64,000 nt of DNA from Pseudomonas sp. CROZ-RG-20F-R04-15 (GCF_022662375.1 NZ_JAKNQL010000006.1:272097-336096); one strand, 5' to 3'; positions 35,984 to 44,702 are shown, counted from the stretch's first letter. The notes: generated by a model not told the origin, from the letters alone. Numbers and translations: made by a program.

Positions 35984-36828
35984 AGGGCAAATCGCGGCAA
36001 AGGGTTTTCGGGAGGCAGGCCGAGCGGGTTGAGGCGCGGCAGCGGTCGGTCATTGTCGTGGCGCAGCAGGTCGAGACAGTGGCGTTTGAGTCGGGAAAAC
36101 TCGGGACTGGTCACCAGTTCGCTGGTGCGGGGTCGGGCGAAGTCGAGGCGCAGGTCTTCGATGATGCGCCCCGGCCGTGCGCTCATCACCAGCAGGCGGT
36201 CGGCGAGGAACAGCGCCTCGTCGATGTCGTGGGTGACGAAGACCACGGTGGTGCGGATGCGCGTCCAGATGTCCAGCAACAGTTCCTGCATGTTCAGACG
36301 GGTCAGCGCATCCAGCGCACCGAACGGTTCGTCCATCAATAACAGGCGCGGACGGTTGACCAGCACACGGGCGATTTCCACGCGTTGCTGCATGCCGCCG
36401 GAAAGCTGATCGGGCCAGCGTTCGGCGAAACCTTCGAGGCCGACCAGTTGGAGAATCTCGTCAGCGGCGCAGTGGCGCTCAACCTTGCCGATGCCACGCA
36501 TCTTCAGGCCGAACGCAACGTTCTCACGCACCGTACGCCACGGGAACAGCGTGTGATGCTGGAACACCATGCCGCGCTGCGGTGACGGGCCAGACACCGC
36601 CGCACCATCGACTTTCAGACTGCCGGCGTGCGCACTCAAATGCCCGGCCAGCGCACCGAGCAAAGTCGATTTGCCGCAACCGGACGGACCCAGAATGCAG
36701 ACGAACTGGCCGGGCTCAATCTGGCAATCGAGTTCGCGCACTGCTTCGAAGGCTTCCCTTCCCTGCCCAAGGACGATGGACAACTGGCGGATGTCGATCC
36801 GTCCTTCCGGGGTTTGCATCACGCTCAT
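35980..36828 (-). CDS. nitrate/sulfonate/taurine-type ABC transporter ATPase
   Basis: 282 residues from the ATG at 36828 (MSVMQTPEGRID), overlapping the permease stop. Walker A GPSGCGKST, Q-loop, signature LSGGMQQR, Walker B LLLMDEPFGALD and FVTHDIDEALFLADR are all present, matching the TauB/SsuB/NrtD group. It is coupled by ATGA overlaps to the permease and the HEAT gene. Confidence 0.9.
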   Translation of the reverse strand: MSVMQTPEGRIDIRQLSIVLGQGREAFEAVRELDCQIEPGQFVCILGPSGCGKSTLLGALAGHLSAHAGSLKVDGAAVSGPSPQRGMVFQHHTLFPWRTVRENVAFGLKMRGIGKVERHCAADEILQLVGLEGFAERWPDQLSGGMQQRVEIARVLVNRPRLLLMDEPFGALDALTRLNMQELLLDIWTRIRTTVVFVTHDIDEALFLADRLLVMSARPGRIIEDLRLDFARPRTSELVTSPEFSRLKRHCLDLLRHDNDRPLPRLNPLGLPPENPLPRFAL

Positions 36829-37607
36829 CAGGCTTTTCCTCGCGGTCGATGCCAGGGCGTGAACAACCCGCCCAGGCGTTTGATCAGCAGACTGCTGCCC
36901 ATGCCCAACACGCCGATCAGGAGCATGCCGACGACGATGTCGGCGTAGTTCTGAATGGTGTAGGACTCCCAGGTGTAGTAACCGATGCCGAACTGGCCGG
37001 AGATCATTTCTGCCGTCACCAGACAGAACCACGAAGTGCCCATGCCGATCGCCAGACCGGTGATGATGCTCGGCGCGGCTCCGGGCAGGATCACTTCGAG
37101 CAGGATCGCGCGGCGCCCTGCCCCGAGGCTTTTCGCCGAGGCGATCAGGCGCGGATCGACGCCTTCGACGCCGTGCACAGTGTTGAGCAGGATCGGGAAC
37201 AGTGCGCCGGTGAAGGTGATGAAGACCATCGACAATTCGGAGGACGGGAACATCAGGATCGCCAGTGGAATCCAGGCCACGGCGGGAATTGGGCGCAGGA
37301 CTTCGAGCGGTGGCAGCAGCAGGTCTTCGGCCCATTTCGAGCGGCCGATGGCTAGACCGAGGGCGATGCCGATCACTAGCGCAGCGAGGTAGCCGGCGAA
37401 GACGCGGCTGAGGCTGGCGGTCAGGTGTTGCAGGAGTTTGCCTGAGTCACCGAGGCCGAACGCTGCTTCGATCACCGCGATAGGGGTCGGCACGTTGGCG
37501 AAGGTGACGAGGCCGAGGTTCCAGTGGTGGCTGGCGGCGAGTTGCCAGAACAGCAGGCAGAGCAACAAGGATGTGGCTCTTGATGTCCAGCGGATGGGTG
37601 TTTTCAT
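36828..37607 (-). CDS. nitrate/sulfonate/taurine-type ABC transporter permease
   Basis: 259 residues with about six membrane helices; EAA-type loop SAKSLGAGRRAILLEVILPG docks the ATPase. PIPAVAWIPLAILMF is typical of SsuC/TauC. It is separated from the binding-protein gene by about 300 bases filled by a CCCTCACCC element, then coupled to the ATPase gene. Confidence 0.9.
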   Translation of the reverse strand: MKTPIRWTSRATSLLLCLLFWQLAASHHWNLGLVTFANVPTPIAVIEAAFGLGDSGKLLQHLTASLSRVFAGYLAALVIGIALGLAIGRSKWAEDLLLPPLEVLRPIPAVAWIPLAILMFPSSELSMVFITFTGALFPILLNTVHGVEGVDPRLIASAKSLGAGRRAILLEVILPGAAPSIITGLAIGMGTSWFCLVTAEMISGQFGIGYYTWESYTIQNYADIVVGMLLIGVLGMGSSLLIKRLGGLFTPWHRPRGKA

Positions 37608-37653
37608 GGAGCGGGTTTCCAGTTCTGGTTCTGTGTTGTGGCTGAGATTTACC

Positions 37654-37889
37654 CCCTCACCCCAGCCCTCTCCCCCAAGGGGGCGAGGGGGAAAGGGAGC
37701 CGACCTGCGTGCTTTTCAAAACCTGCGTTCGACTCGAAAGGGGGCCGATCTTCGTGTTTTTCAAAACCTGCGTTCGGCTCGATGGAGTCTTTTCAAATCC
37801 TGAGCTCAACTCGGTATTTCAAGTCGGCGTACCTCGCCCAAACACCGCGGTCAGTCCCCTCTCCCTCTGGGAGAGGGCTAGGGTGAGGG
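37654..37889. repeat. CCCTCACCC-type composite inverted repeat element
   Basis: Opens CCCTCACCCCAGCCCTCTCC and closes GGGAGAGGGCTAGGGTGAGG, with tandem copies of a CTTTTCAAAACCTGCGTTCG-like unit inside (around 37709-37732 and 37757-37780). It fills the space between the SBP and permease genes of one transporter operon. Confidence 0.8.
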
Positions 37890-37904
37890 GCTGTTGATCT
37901 TCAA

Positions 37905-39308
37905 TCAGCGCGCAGCAACAGCCTGGGCAGTGGCATCGGTGAAATCAAAAACCTTGCCACCCTGCGCCGACGCAAATTGCTGGGCCTGCACCTTAAGCAA
38001 AAACGCACTCAACCGCCCCTTGCCATCACTGGCAAACCACGCCTGTTCGGCGAGCAACTTGATCCCGCTGTCATTGGCCTGCGCATACACCGCACGGACG
38101 TTTTTGCCTGCCTGCTTCAACGCGGCGAGCGCGGTAAACGCCTCTTCCGCTGAAGCGTATTGGCGCACCTTGTCCTCACCCCGCACCCAGATTTCCGCGA
38201 CATGGCTGAAGTCTGTAATTGCCTTGCCCGTCGTCGCATCCGTGGCCTTCAACGGCGTCTGCGCGTAATTGGTCAGTTGCGCCGTGTAATCGAGGTTCGA
38301 CGCCTTGAACGCCGCACGGATGTACTGATCGTCAATGAAGCTGTTCAGATCGAGCCCGCGATCAGCCTTCTTCAGCAATTTCAACGTATCGATCGCCGTG
38401 CCGACTGCCTGGCGATATTCAGGCTTCCAGCTCAGGTCGCGGGTCTGCACGCCGAGCGGGCCGTGGAACAGGTAATTCACCTCGGCATCGACGCCGGTAA
38501 CTTTGGCGATCAGTTCGCTGTATTTCTCAGGCTCGGCGGCGAGCAGTTGATTGGCCTCGATGCTGGTGCGCAGGTACGCGATGACGATCTCCGGGTACTT
38601 CTTCGCGTACGCCTGATCCACCAGCGCACCATGGAACGTCGGCGCGTTGGCCTGAGCTCCATCATAAATCTTGCGGGCGAAACCCCGGCTCGGGAACAGT
38701 TCGGCGAATGGCACAAAATCGGCGTGGGCGTCGATCTTGCCGGCCTGCAACGCCGAGCCGGCGACCTCCGGCGGCTGGGCGATGATGTTGACGTCCTTGA
38801 GCGGATCCCAGCCCTGCGCGGCCACCGCGCGCAGCAACATGCCGTGGGCGGTGGAGGCGAACGGCACAGAAATCGTCTTGCCCTTGAGTTCGCTCAGCGA
38901 CTGCACAGCGGACGCGCTCGGCACGACGATGCCGTTGCCGCTGCCCTTGATGCTGCCCGACAACACGCTGATAAACAGGCTGTGCTTGCCGGCGGTTTCG
39001 AAGGCAACGCCGTTGAATGCGCCGGGAAAATCAGCCATGGCGCCGAAGTCGAGTTTGCCGGCGACCATCTCGTTGGTCAGTGGCGCGCCGCTGGTGAAGT
39101 TTTTCCACTGCACGTCGTACTTGGCGTCTTTGTAAGCGCCGTCGTGGGGCAGGTATTTGTCGAGCAGACCCAACTCACGAATCAACAGTCCGCCGGCGGC
39201 GCAGTTGATGGTGGTGTCCTGGGTGCCGATGGCGATGCGGATGGTTTCGGCTGAGGCCGACAAGGTAAACGAAGCCAGTACCAGACCGGCGATTGCTGCA
39301 CGCAACAT
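37905..39308 (-). CDS. ABC transporter substrate-binding protein (NrtA/SsuA type)
   Basis: 467 residues from ATG at 39308, preceded by GAGGGGAA. Signal peptide ends near SASA; the mature start ETIRIAIGTQDTTINCAAGG fits the NMT1/NrtA/SsuA family. It is longer than typical SsuA (~320) and closer to NrtA-size proteins. Residue segment MADFPGAFNGVAFE is in the ligand-cleft region. It belongs with the permease and ATPase downstream. The ligand may be a sulfur or nitrogen compound; the nearby Apr-like genes favour sulfur, but that is inference. Confidence 0.86.
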   Translation of the reverse strand: MLRAAIAGLVLASFTLSASAETIRIAIGTQDTTINCAAGGLLIRELGLLDKYLPHDGAYKDAKYDVQWKNFTSGAPLTNEMVAGKLDFGAMADFPGAFNGVAFETAGKHSLFISVLSGSIKGSGNGIVVPSASAVQSLSELKGKTISVPFASTAHGMLLRAVAAQGWDPLKDVNIIAQPPEVAGSALQAGKIDAHADFVPFAELFPSRGFARKIYDGAQANAPTFHGALVDQAYAKKYPEIVIAYLRTSIEANQLLAAEPEKYSELIAKVTGVDAEVNYLFHGPLGVQTRDLSWKPEYRQAVGTAIDTLKLLKKADRGLDLNSFIDDQYIRAAFKASNLDYTAQLTNYAQTPLKATDATTGKAITDFSHVAEIWVRGEDKVRQYASAEEAFTALAALKQAGKNVRAVYAQANDSGIKLLAEQAWFASDGKGRLSAFLLKVQAQQFASAQGGKVFDFTDATAQAVAAR

Positions 39309-39437
39309 GGTTATTTCCCCTCGAATCATTTATTTGAGTTCGTCTCCGCCGCGATCAGGGCGCGGTGGGAAACGAGGGGTTTTCGGTGAATCCAGCGTCC
39401 GGGGTTTCCGGATGGCTAATGGCTTGCCACAAATCCC

Positions 39438-39526
39438 TGTGGGAGCGAGCCTGCTCGCGAAAGCGGTGTGTCAGGTGTCGATGTGCTAGCTGGATCACCG
39501 CTTTCGCGAGCAGGCTCGCTCCCACA
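39438..39526. repeat. REP element pair (inverted)
   Basis: TGTGGGAGCGAGCCTGCTCG at 39438 and its inverse ending at 39526. It sits inside the GntR-led operon, between the ferredoxin and binding-protein genes, where it could trim or stabilise the transcript. Confidence 0.92.
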
Positions 39527-39538
39527 GTGGTCCGGGTT

Positions 39539-39784
39539 TCAACGCAGGAGATAGGGGATGTCGACTTTGACGGCACCCGTCGGGCAATCCTTCTCGCACG
39601 GCATGCAGTACCAGCATTCGTCGAACGCCATATAAGCCTTCTGCGTCGCCGGGTTGATCGCCAGCAAGTCCATCGGGCAAACGTCGACACACACGGTGCA
39701 GCCCTTTTCGGCGATGCATTTGTCCTCGTCCACGGTGACGGGGGCGTTGGAGCGGAAGAAGATTTCCTGAGCTTGATAGGCCAT
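39539..39784 (-). CDS. AprB-like ferredoxin with two 4Fe-4S clusters
   Basis: 81 residues. Eight cysteines in two sets: C-x5-C-x2-C-x3-CP (KCIAEKGCTVCVDVCP) and C-x2-C-x2-C-x3-CP (CWYCMPCEKDCP). The layout, including PMDLLAINPATQKAYMAF between the sets, is strikingly like the N-terminal part of AprB, the electron-transfer subunit of adenylylsulfate reductase, but it lacks AprB's C-terminal tail. It lies 27 bases after the flavoprotein gene, so the two very probably form one enzyme. The generic name would be ferredoxin family protein. Confidence 0.87.
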   Translation of the reverse strand: MAYQAQEIFFRSNAPVTVDEDKCIAEKGCTVCVDVCPMDLLAINPATQKAYMAFDECWYCMPCEKDCPTGAVKVDIPYLLR

Positions 39785-39811
39785 GGTTCGGGCTCTCTGG
39801 TGATTGATGTA

Positions 39812-41542
39812 TCAAGCGGCGAAAGCGCCGACCCGCAAGCGGTCATAAGCCTGCATTTCTTCGGCATCGAGCGGGATGATGTAAGGCTCGACAGCTTTCT
39901 TGAAACTGGTCATCTGGCCGTCCTCGCCCTTCTTCAAATGGCAATGGCAGAACCACTCGCCGTCGTTGCGCTGCGGGTGATCGACGCGATAGTGGTACAG
40001 GCCCCAGCGGCTTTCGGCACGGAACAACGATGCGCGGGCGGCCATTTCAGCGCAGTCGCGAATCACGCTGGTTTCCATCGCGCGCATCAGTTCGTGGGCG
40101 TTGTTCGCTTTCATCTGCTCGAGATCACGTTCGATGTCGCTGAAGCGTTGCAGGCCGATCTGCATCTTCTTGGTGACTTTCGGCGGTTGCAGGTAATCGT
40201 TGACGAAGCGCCGCAGCTTATATTCGACCTGTGCCGGCGGCAGACCGTGTTCGCGATCCAGCGGCGCATAGACCCGGGCTTTTTCCTTTTCGATCTGCTC
40301 GGCGTCCAGCGCAGTAAACTCGCGACCGGCGACAAAGTCTGCGGCGTTGTGCCCGGCAAACCAGCCATAGGTGAAGGCGCCGAGCATGTAGTTATGCGGC
40401 ACGGCGGCCATGTCACCCGCCGAGTACAAGCCTTTCACCGACGTCTCGGCACGCTCGTTGACCCAAACCCCGGACGCCGAGTGGCCGCTGCAAAAGCCGA
40501 TTTCGGAGATGTGCATTTCGACCATCTGCGTGCGGTAATCAGTGCCGCGATTGGCGTGGAACTGGCCGCGACTCGGACGTTCATTGCTGTGCAGAATCTC
40601 CTCGATGTTCTGGATGGTTTCCTCCGCCAGGTGATCGAGTTTGAGAAACACCGGGCCATTGCCGCTCTCCAGTTCCTGGTGAAATTCCCACATCATCTGC
40701 CCGCTCCAGTAGTCGCATTCAATGAAGCGTTCACCCTTGTTGTTGGCGGTGTAGCCACCCAGCGGACCGGTGACGTAGGCGCAGGCCGGACCGTTGTAAT
40801 CCTTGATCAGCGGGTTGATCTGAAAGCACTCGAGGTTGGCCAGTTCGGCGCCGGCGTGATAGGCCATCGCGTAGCCGTCGCCGGCGTTGGTCGGGTTTTC
40901 GTAGGTGCCCATCAGGTAGCCGGAGGATGGCAAACCCAAGCGTCCGGCCGCGCCACAAGCGAGGATCACCGCTTTGGCTTTGATCACATGGAAATCAGCG
41001 GTGCGGCAGTCGAAACCCATCACACCGTTGACGGTGCCCTCCTCGTCCGTCAGCAACCGCGTGCAGACGAGGCGATTGGTGATGCTCACCCGCGCACGTT
41101 TCAACTGGCGATAGAGGACTTTTTTGATGTCGTGCCCTTCAGGCATCGGCAGCACGTAGGCGCCCATGTGGTGGACTTTTTTCACCGCGTAATCGCCGGT
41201 TTCGTCCTTCTCGAACTTCACGCCCCAGCGATCAAGCTGTTCGATGGTTTCGAAGCTGTGCGTCGCGTAGGCATAGACGGCGGCCTGATTGACGATGCCG
41301 TCGTTGGCGATGGTGATTTCCTTGGTGTACTGCTCCGGTGTCGAGTGGCCGGGGATGATCGCGTTGTTCAGACCGTCCATGCCCATGCTGATCGCGCCGC
41401 TGCGTTTGACGTTGGCCTTGTCGACCAGCAGCACGCGCAAGTCGCGGTTGTTTTCCTTGGCCTTGATCGCGGCCATCGGCCCTGCGGTGCCACCGCCGAT
41501 GACGACGATGTCGTATTCCTGTTCAAGAACGTTGCGGGTCAT
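39812..41542 (-). CDS. AprA-like flavoprotein (fumarate reductase/adenylylsulfate reductase superfamily)
   Basis: 576 residues. N-terminal FAD-binding GGGTAGPMAAIKAKE, then KRSGAISMGMDGLNNAI, which resembles the KRSGA...G...N stretch of AprA. Other FAD contacts are ACGAAGRLGLPSS and LYSAGDMAAVPHN. A C-terminal helical domain (~430-576) is also AprA-like. Key substrate residues for adenylylsulfate cannot be judged without alignment. The chain is a little shorter than AprA (~620-660). It overlaps the GntR gene (ATGA) and pairs with the ferredoxin next. An ordinary succinate dehydrogenase is excluded: no membrane anchor, no SdhB-type partner. Confidence 0.85.
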   Translation of the reverse strand: MTRNVLEQEYDIVVIGGGTAGPMAAIKAKENNRDLRVLLVDKANVKRSGAISMGMDGLNNAIIPGHSTPEQYTKEITIANDGIVNQAAVYAYATHSFETIEQLDRWGVKFEKDETGDYAVKKVHHMGAYVLPMPEGHDIKKVLYRQLKRARVSITNRLVCTRLLTDEEGTVNGVMGFDCRTADFHVIKAKAVILACGAAGRLGLPSSGYLMGTYENPTNAGDGYAMAYHAGAELANLECFQINPLIKDYNGPACAYVTGPLGGYTANNKGERFIECDYWSGQMMWEFHQELESGNGPVFLKLDHLAEETIQNIEEILHSNERPSRGQFHANRGTDYRTQMVEMHISEIGFCSGHSASGVWVNERAETSVKGLYSAGDMAAVPHNYMLGAFTYGWFAGHNAADFVAGREFTALDAEQIEKEKARVYAPLDREHGLPPAQVEYKLRRFVNDYLQPPKVTKKMQIGLQRFSDIERDLEQMKANNAHELMRAMETSVIRDCAEMAARASLFRAESRWGLYHYRVDHPQRNDGEWFCHCHLKKGEDGQMTSFKKAVEPYIIPLDAEEMQAYDRLRVGAFAA

Positions 41543-42291
41543 GCCTGCTCCCCTTTTTGCCGGTCGATCCGCAGGCGGTACTGGAACGCATCGCCACGGT
41601 AGTAAAGGTGTTCGAAGTCCAACGGCTGGCCTTGCGCGTCGTGGGTCAGACGCTCGATGCGCATGATCGGCGAGCCGGCCTCGACGTTCAGCGCCTGGGT
41701 CAGGTCGCTGTCGGCGAGCACCGCGTCGATGGCCAGATCGGCGTGGCCGAGGGCGATGCCGCAGTCGTTTTCAAGGATCAGGAAGATGTCGCGGGTGACC
41801 AGATCAGCCTTCTCCAACCGCTCGCCGACGGCTTGGGGCAGGTAGGTAATTTCCAGCGAGATCGGTTCGCGGTTGATCAGGCGCACGCGTTTGATCTGCG
41901 CGACGATTTCACCCTCGGCAACCTGCAAACGCTCGGCGACGCGCTTGTCGGCGGGAATGAATTTGAAGCTGCGCAGGCGGTTGATCACCTCGTAGCCACG
42001 CCCGGTCATCGACTCGGCAAGGCCTTGCAGGCTGCTGACGTTCTGAAAGGTTTTCGGTTTGGCGACGAAGGTGCCTTTGCCGTGGATCTTGAAGATCAGG
42101 CCTTCTTTTTGCAGATCGCCCAAGGCTTGGCGCACGGTAATGCGGCTGACTTTGAACAGCGCACCGAGTTCGCTTTCGGAAGGCATCTGGCTGTCTTGTG
42201 GGTATTCGCCATCGAGAATGCGCGCACGGAGGACGTCGCGCAGTTGGGTGTGCAGAGGAACGCTGCTAAGGGAAAGAACGTTATCGGTCAT
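41539..42291 (-). CDS. GntR family regulator, HutC/UTRA subfamily
   Basis: 250 residues: winged helix at ~10-75 (MPSESELGALFKVSRITVRQAL) and a UTRA ligand domain (~95-245, with RRVRLINREPISLEITYLP-like segment and PLDFEHLYYRGDAF). It leads the eight-gene unit and overlaps the flavoprotein gene, so it is co-transcribed with its presumed targets. UTRA regulators bind a pathway compound. A near-palindrome just upstream (42302-42315) is a candidate self-operator. Confidence 0.88.
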   Translation of the reverse strand: MTDNVLSLSSVPLHTQLRDVLRARILDGEYPQDSQMPSESELGALFKVSRITVRQALGDLQKEGLIFKIHGKGTFVAKPKTFQNVSSLQGLAESMTGRGYEVINRLRSFKFIPADKRVAERLQVAEGEIVAQIKRVRLINREPISLEITYLPQAVGERLEKADLVTRDIFLILENDCGIALGHADLAIDAVLADSDLTQALNVEAGSPIMRIERLTHDAQGQPLDFEHLYYRGDAFQYRLRIDRQKGEQA

Positions 42292-42301
42292 CGCGGGATC
42301 A

Positions 42302-42345
42302 CTTGTTATAACGAGTTATGACGTGATCTTAGGGTTGTTATGACG
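42302..42345. promoter_or_regulatory. candidate GntR operator cluster
   Basis: CTTGTTATAACGAG (42302-42315) matches its reverse complement at 12 of 14 positions, and GTTATGACG occurs twice more as direct copies (from about 42315 and 42337). The cluster lies 10-55 bases upstream of the GntR start, where its promoter should be. Confidence 0.5.
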
Positions 42346-42399
42346 AGGTTGAGAAATATTGTTTGGGCATAACCTTAGATGCGACGACGCACTGCCCAA

Positions 42400-42490
42400 T
42401 GTGGGAGCGAGCCTGCTCGCGAAAGCGGTGGTTCTTTCAGCAATGATGGTGACTGACACGCCGCCTTCGCGAGCAGGCTCGCTCCCACAG
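42400..42490. repeat. REP element pair (inverted)
   Basis: GTGGGAGCGAGCCTGCTCGC from 42401 and its inverse ending at 42490. Between the GntR promoter and the end of the Gfo/Idh/MocA gene. Confidence 0.92.
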
Positions 42491-42512
42491 GGGGTTTGTG
42501 TGGTCGGTAAGG

Positions 42513-43481
42513 TCAGTGGCGTTTGAGGATCTGGTCCATGACCCAGTCGGTTTTGAGGGCTTGTTCGGCGACGGCGGGGTGTCTGGATTGGCCACGAATA
42601 TGCGCATTCATGCCCAGCACGTGATGCCACTGAATATGTTCGTGATGGGGGATCTCCAGACTGATGTGTTCATCGGCATGCAACTGCACGGGATGCTCAT
42701 CAAACACCGAAAAACTGATTCCCCCATGGCTGCCGATGATCTCGACGCGATCCTCGCGCCGATCCGCAACAAAGCTCCAGCAGCCCATGCCCAGCGCGCC
42801 TGAAGCGAATCGCCAACTGGCGCTGACGGCATCTTCAGCTGCGTACAAACCCGCCTGTCGCGCGGTGAATCCGGCCACTTCAACGATGTCGCCGAGCAGA
42901 TACTGGAACAAGTCAAAACCATGACTGGCCAGATCAGCGAAATAACCGCCACCGGCCACCGCAGGATCGGTGCGCCAGTTGTCGCGTCCGTCCAGATCCA
43001 CTGGCGACGGCGCTTTGGTCAGCGTCCAGCTCAGATGCCGAACCTCACCAATGCACCCCTCCTCCAACCATTGCCGCACCTGCGCAAAACGCGGCAACGA
43101 ACGGCGGTAATAGGAAACGAACAGGTGCAAACCGGCCTCGGCAAATGCCTGCTGCATCTCGCGACTCTGCCCGGCATTCAGCGCCATGGGCTTTTCCACG
43201 CAGCAATGTTTGCCGGCAGCGGCGACCTTCAGGCTGTAAGCGTGGTGGCTGTCAGGTGGCGTGGCGATGTACACCGCGTCCACCTCGGGATCGTTGATCA
43301 GTGCATCGACGTCGGTGTAAACCCGCTCGATGCCGTGGCGCGCGGCATAGTCGGTTACGGCTTCGAAACGACGCCCCATCACCGCCACCAGCGCCGAACC
43401 GGGCGCCTTGTAGAAGGCCGGGCCGCTCTTGCGCTCGGCGACGCTGCCACAACCGATCATGCCCCAACGCACCACGTCCAT
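42513..43481 (-). CDS. Gfo/Idh/MocA family oxidoreductase
   Basis: 322 residues. Rossmann NAD(P) motif GCGSVAERKSGPAF near the N-terminus, the conserved EKPMA motif (CVEKPMALN, ~95) and an alpha/beta C-terminal domain with SWTLTKAPSPVDLDG. Family members oxidise or reduce sugar-like hydroxyls. Ten bases separate it from the Dyp peroxidase gene upstream, so they may be co-transcribed, though no shared pathway is obvious. Confidence 0.87.
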   Translation of the reverse strand: MDVVRWGMIGCGSVAERKSGPAFYKAPGSALVAVMGRRFEAVTDYAARHGIERVYTDVDALINDPEVDAVYIATPPDSHHAYSLKVAAAGKHCCVEKPMALNAGQSREMQQAFAEAGLHLFVSYYRRSLPRFAQVRQWLEEGCIGEVRHLSWTLTKAPSPVDLDGRDNWRTDPAVAGGGYFADLASHGFDLFQYLLGDIVEVAGFTARQAGLYAAEDAVSASWRFASGALGMGCWSFVADRREDRVEIIGSHGGISFSVFDEHPVQLHADEHISLEIPHHEHIQWHHVLGMNAHIRGQSRHPAVAEQALKTDWVMDQILKRH

Positions 43482-43491
43482 GTCTCTTCCT

Positions 43492-44379
43492 TCAGCCGAT
43501 GCGCAAGGCGCGCAGATCGAGGTGACCGTCCTTCAGCGGCGGGCACCAGTAGTAGCCGCCAGTAATCGGCCGGCTGATGCGATAGAGGCCATCGGTGATG
43601 CCGTCTTCCAGGCCGCTCATGCGCCGCAGTTGTGCTTCGAAAGCATCCAGCGAGAAACCGAAGGCGAGGAACATCAAACCGGCACGATCACCTTCGATCC
43701 ACGGCATCGAGCGGCGCACAACGAACGCTTCCGGCGCGAAGCTTTCCTGCGCGGTGCGTTTGACGTGGGCGGAGACTGGCGCGTCGTCGATCTCTTCATT
43801 GTCGCTGAGGCGACGGCCCATGATGTTGTCTTTATCCTCGGCCGAGAGTTTGTGGAAACCCTTGAGGTCGTGCTGCCATTGCTGGATCGCGGCGAAGCTG
43901 CCGCCGACCATGCCGTCGGTGCCGGCACTTTGCAGGGCGGCAGCGATGGCGGCTTCGTCGTGGGGGTTTTCGGTGCCGTCTTCGTAGCCGGTCAGGTCGT
44001 GGCCGTCCTTGTGGCGGAAGGCTTCCTGCATCTCGACCAGACGCAAGGCCGGGGCCAGTGCGGCTTCGAGAGCGTTGCAGCGGTTGAGCAGTTCACCACG
44101 GTCGACGCCGTGCAGCCAGACCCACAGTGCGTGCTGGGTCGACGGGTTCTCGACACCGACACCGGTCAGCGTCGGGAAGCTGCGCAGACCGTCGATCTGC
44201 ACGTTGAGCGCCTTGACCAGGGAGTCGCCGAAACCGACCACCGCCGACGTGCCGTCCACCTGATTGATCAGGTTGTCGATCGCTTGCGGCAGCGCTTCAA
44301 CCGACTCAAGGGCGAAAAACAGGTGGCGTGCTTGCGCAGGAACTGGGGTGGCGAGAATGCCCGGCTGGTAGTAACTCAT
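43492..44379 (-). CDS. Dyp-type haem peroxidase
   Basis: 295 residues. The diagnostic GxxDG motif is GYEDGTENP (distal Asp near residue 135). A proximal His in SAHVKRTA and the Arg in FVVRRSMPW complete the haem pocket. The ALRIG C-terminus lacks an obvious encapsulin-targeting tail and there is no signal peptide, so it is probably a cytoplasmic P-type Dyp that oxidises dyes or aromatic compounds with peroxide. First gene of a likely two-gene unit with the Gfo/Idh/MocA gene. Confidence 0.88.
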   Translation of the reverse strand: MSYYQPGILATPVPAQARHLFFALESVEALPQAIDNLINQVDGTSAVVGFGDSLVKALNVQIDGLRSFPTLTGVGVENPSTQHALWVWLHGVDRGELLNRCNALEAALAPALRLVEMQEAFRHKDGHDLTGYEDGTENPHDEAAIAAALQSAGTDGMVGGSFAAIQQWQHDLKGFHKLSAEDKDNIMGRRLSDNEEIDDAPVSAHVKRTAQESFAPEAFVVRRSMPWIEGDRAGLMFLAFGFSLDAFEAQLRRMSGLEDGITDGLYRISRPITGGYYWCPPLKDGHLDLRALRIG

Positions 44380-44456
44380 GTGAACTCCTTGGGAAAGTGC
44401 GCGGGAGTTTACCTGTGGCCGGAGGGTTTGTGGGGGTTTGGATGGAAGTCAAAAGC

Positions 44457-44702
44457 CCCTCACCCTAGCCCTCTCCCGGGGGGAGAGGGAACTGATTGGG
44501 GGATGCTGTGGAGATACGCCGACTTGAAAGTGCTGTACCGAATCGATAATCGAAAAAAATCTTTCAAGTCGATGCAACTCGCAAGACACCTCGGTCGGCC
44601 CAATCTCTCAAGTCCATAATCGACACAATCTTTCAGGTCGATGTAACTCGCAAGACACTGCGGTCGGCCCCCTCTCCCTCCGGGAGAGGGCTGGGGTGAG
44701 GG
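44457..44702. repeat. CCCTCACCC-type composite inverted repeat element
   Basis: Opens CCCTCACCCTAGCCCTCTCC and closes GGGAGAGGGCTGGGGTGAGG, with TTTCAAGTCGATGCAACTCG and TTTCAGGTCGATGTAACTCG as near-direct copies inside. Its right ~70 bases (44633-44702) are read as the C-terminal codons of the AraC-type gene. Confidence 0.8.

Noticed and set aside
39812..41542. Flavoprotein as succinate dehydrogenase SdhA or fumarate reductase FrdA
   Set aside because: No anchor subunits or SdhB-type iron-sulfur partner; the adjacent small ferredoxin has the AprB cysteine plan instead.
39365..41602. Long forward-strand frame opposite the ferredoxin and flavoprotein genes
   Set aside because: Antisense shadow; the reverse strand carries clear FAD and 4Fe-4S motifs and coupled starts, and the forward frame begins in REP sequence.
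7273..42490. REP clusters as CRISPR arrays
   Set aside because: They are inverted pairs separated by kilobases, not direct repeats with regular spacers, and no cas genes are present.
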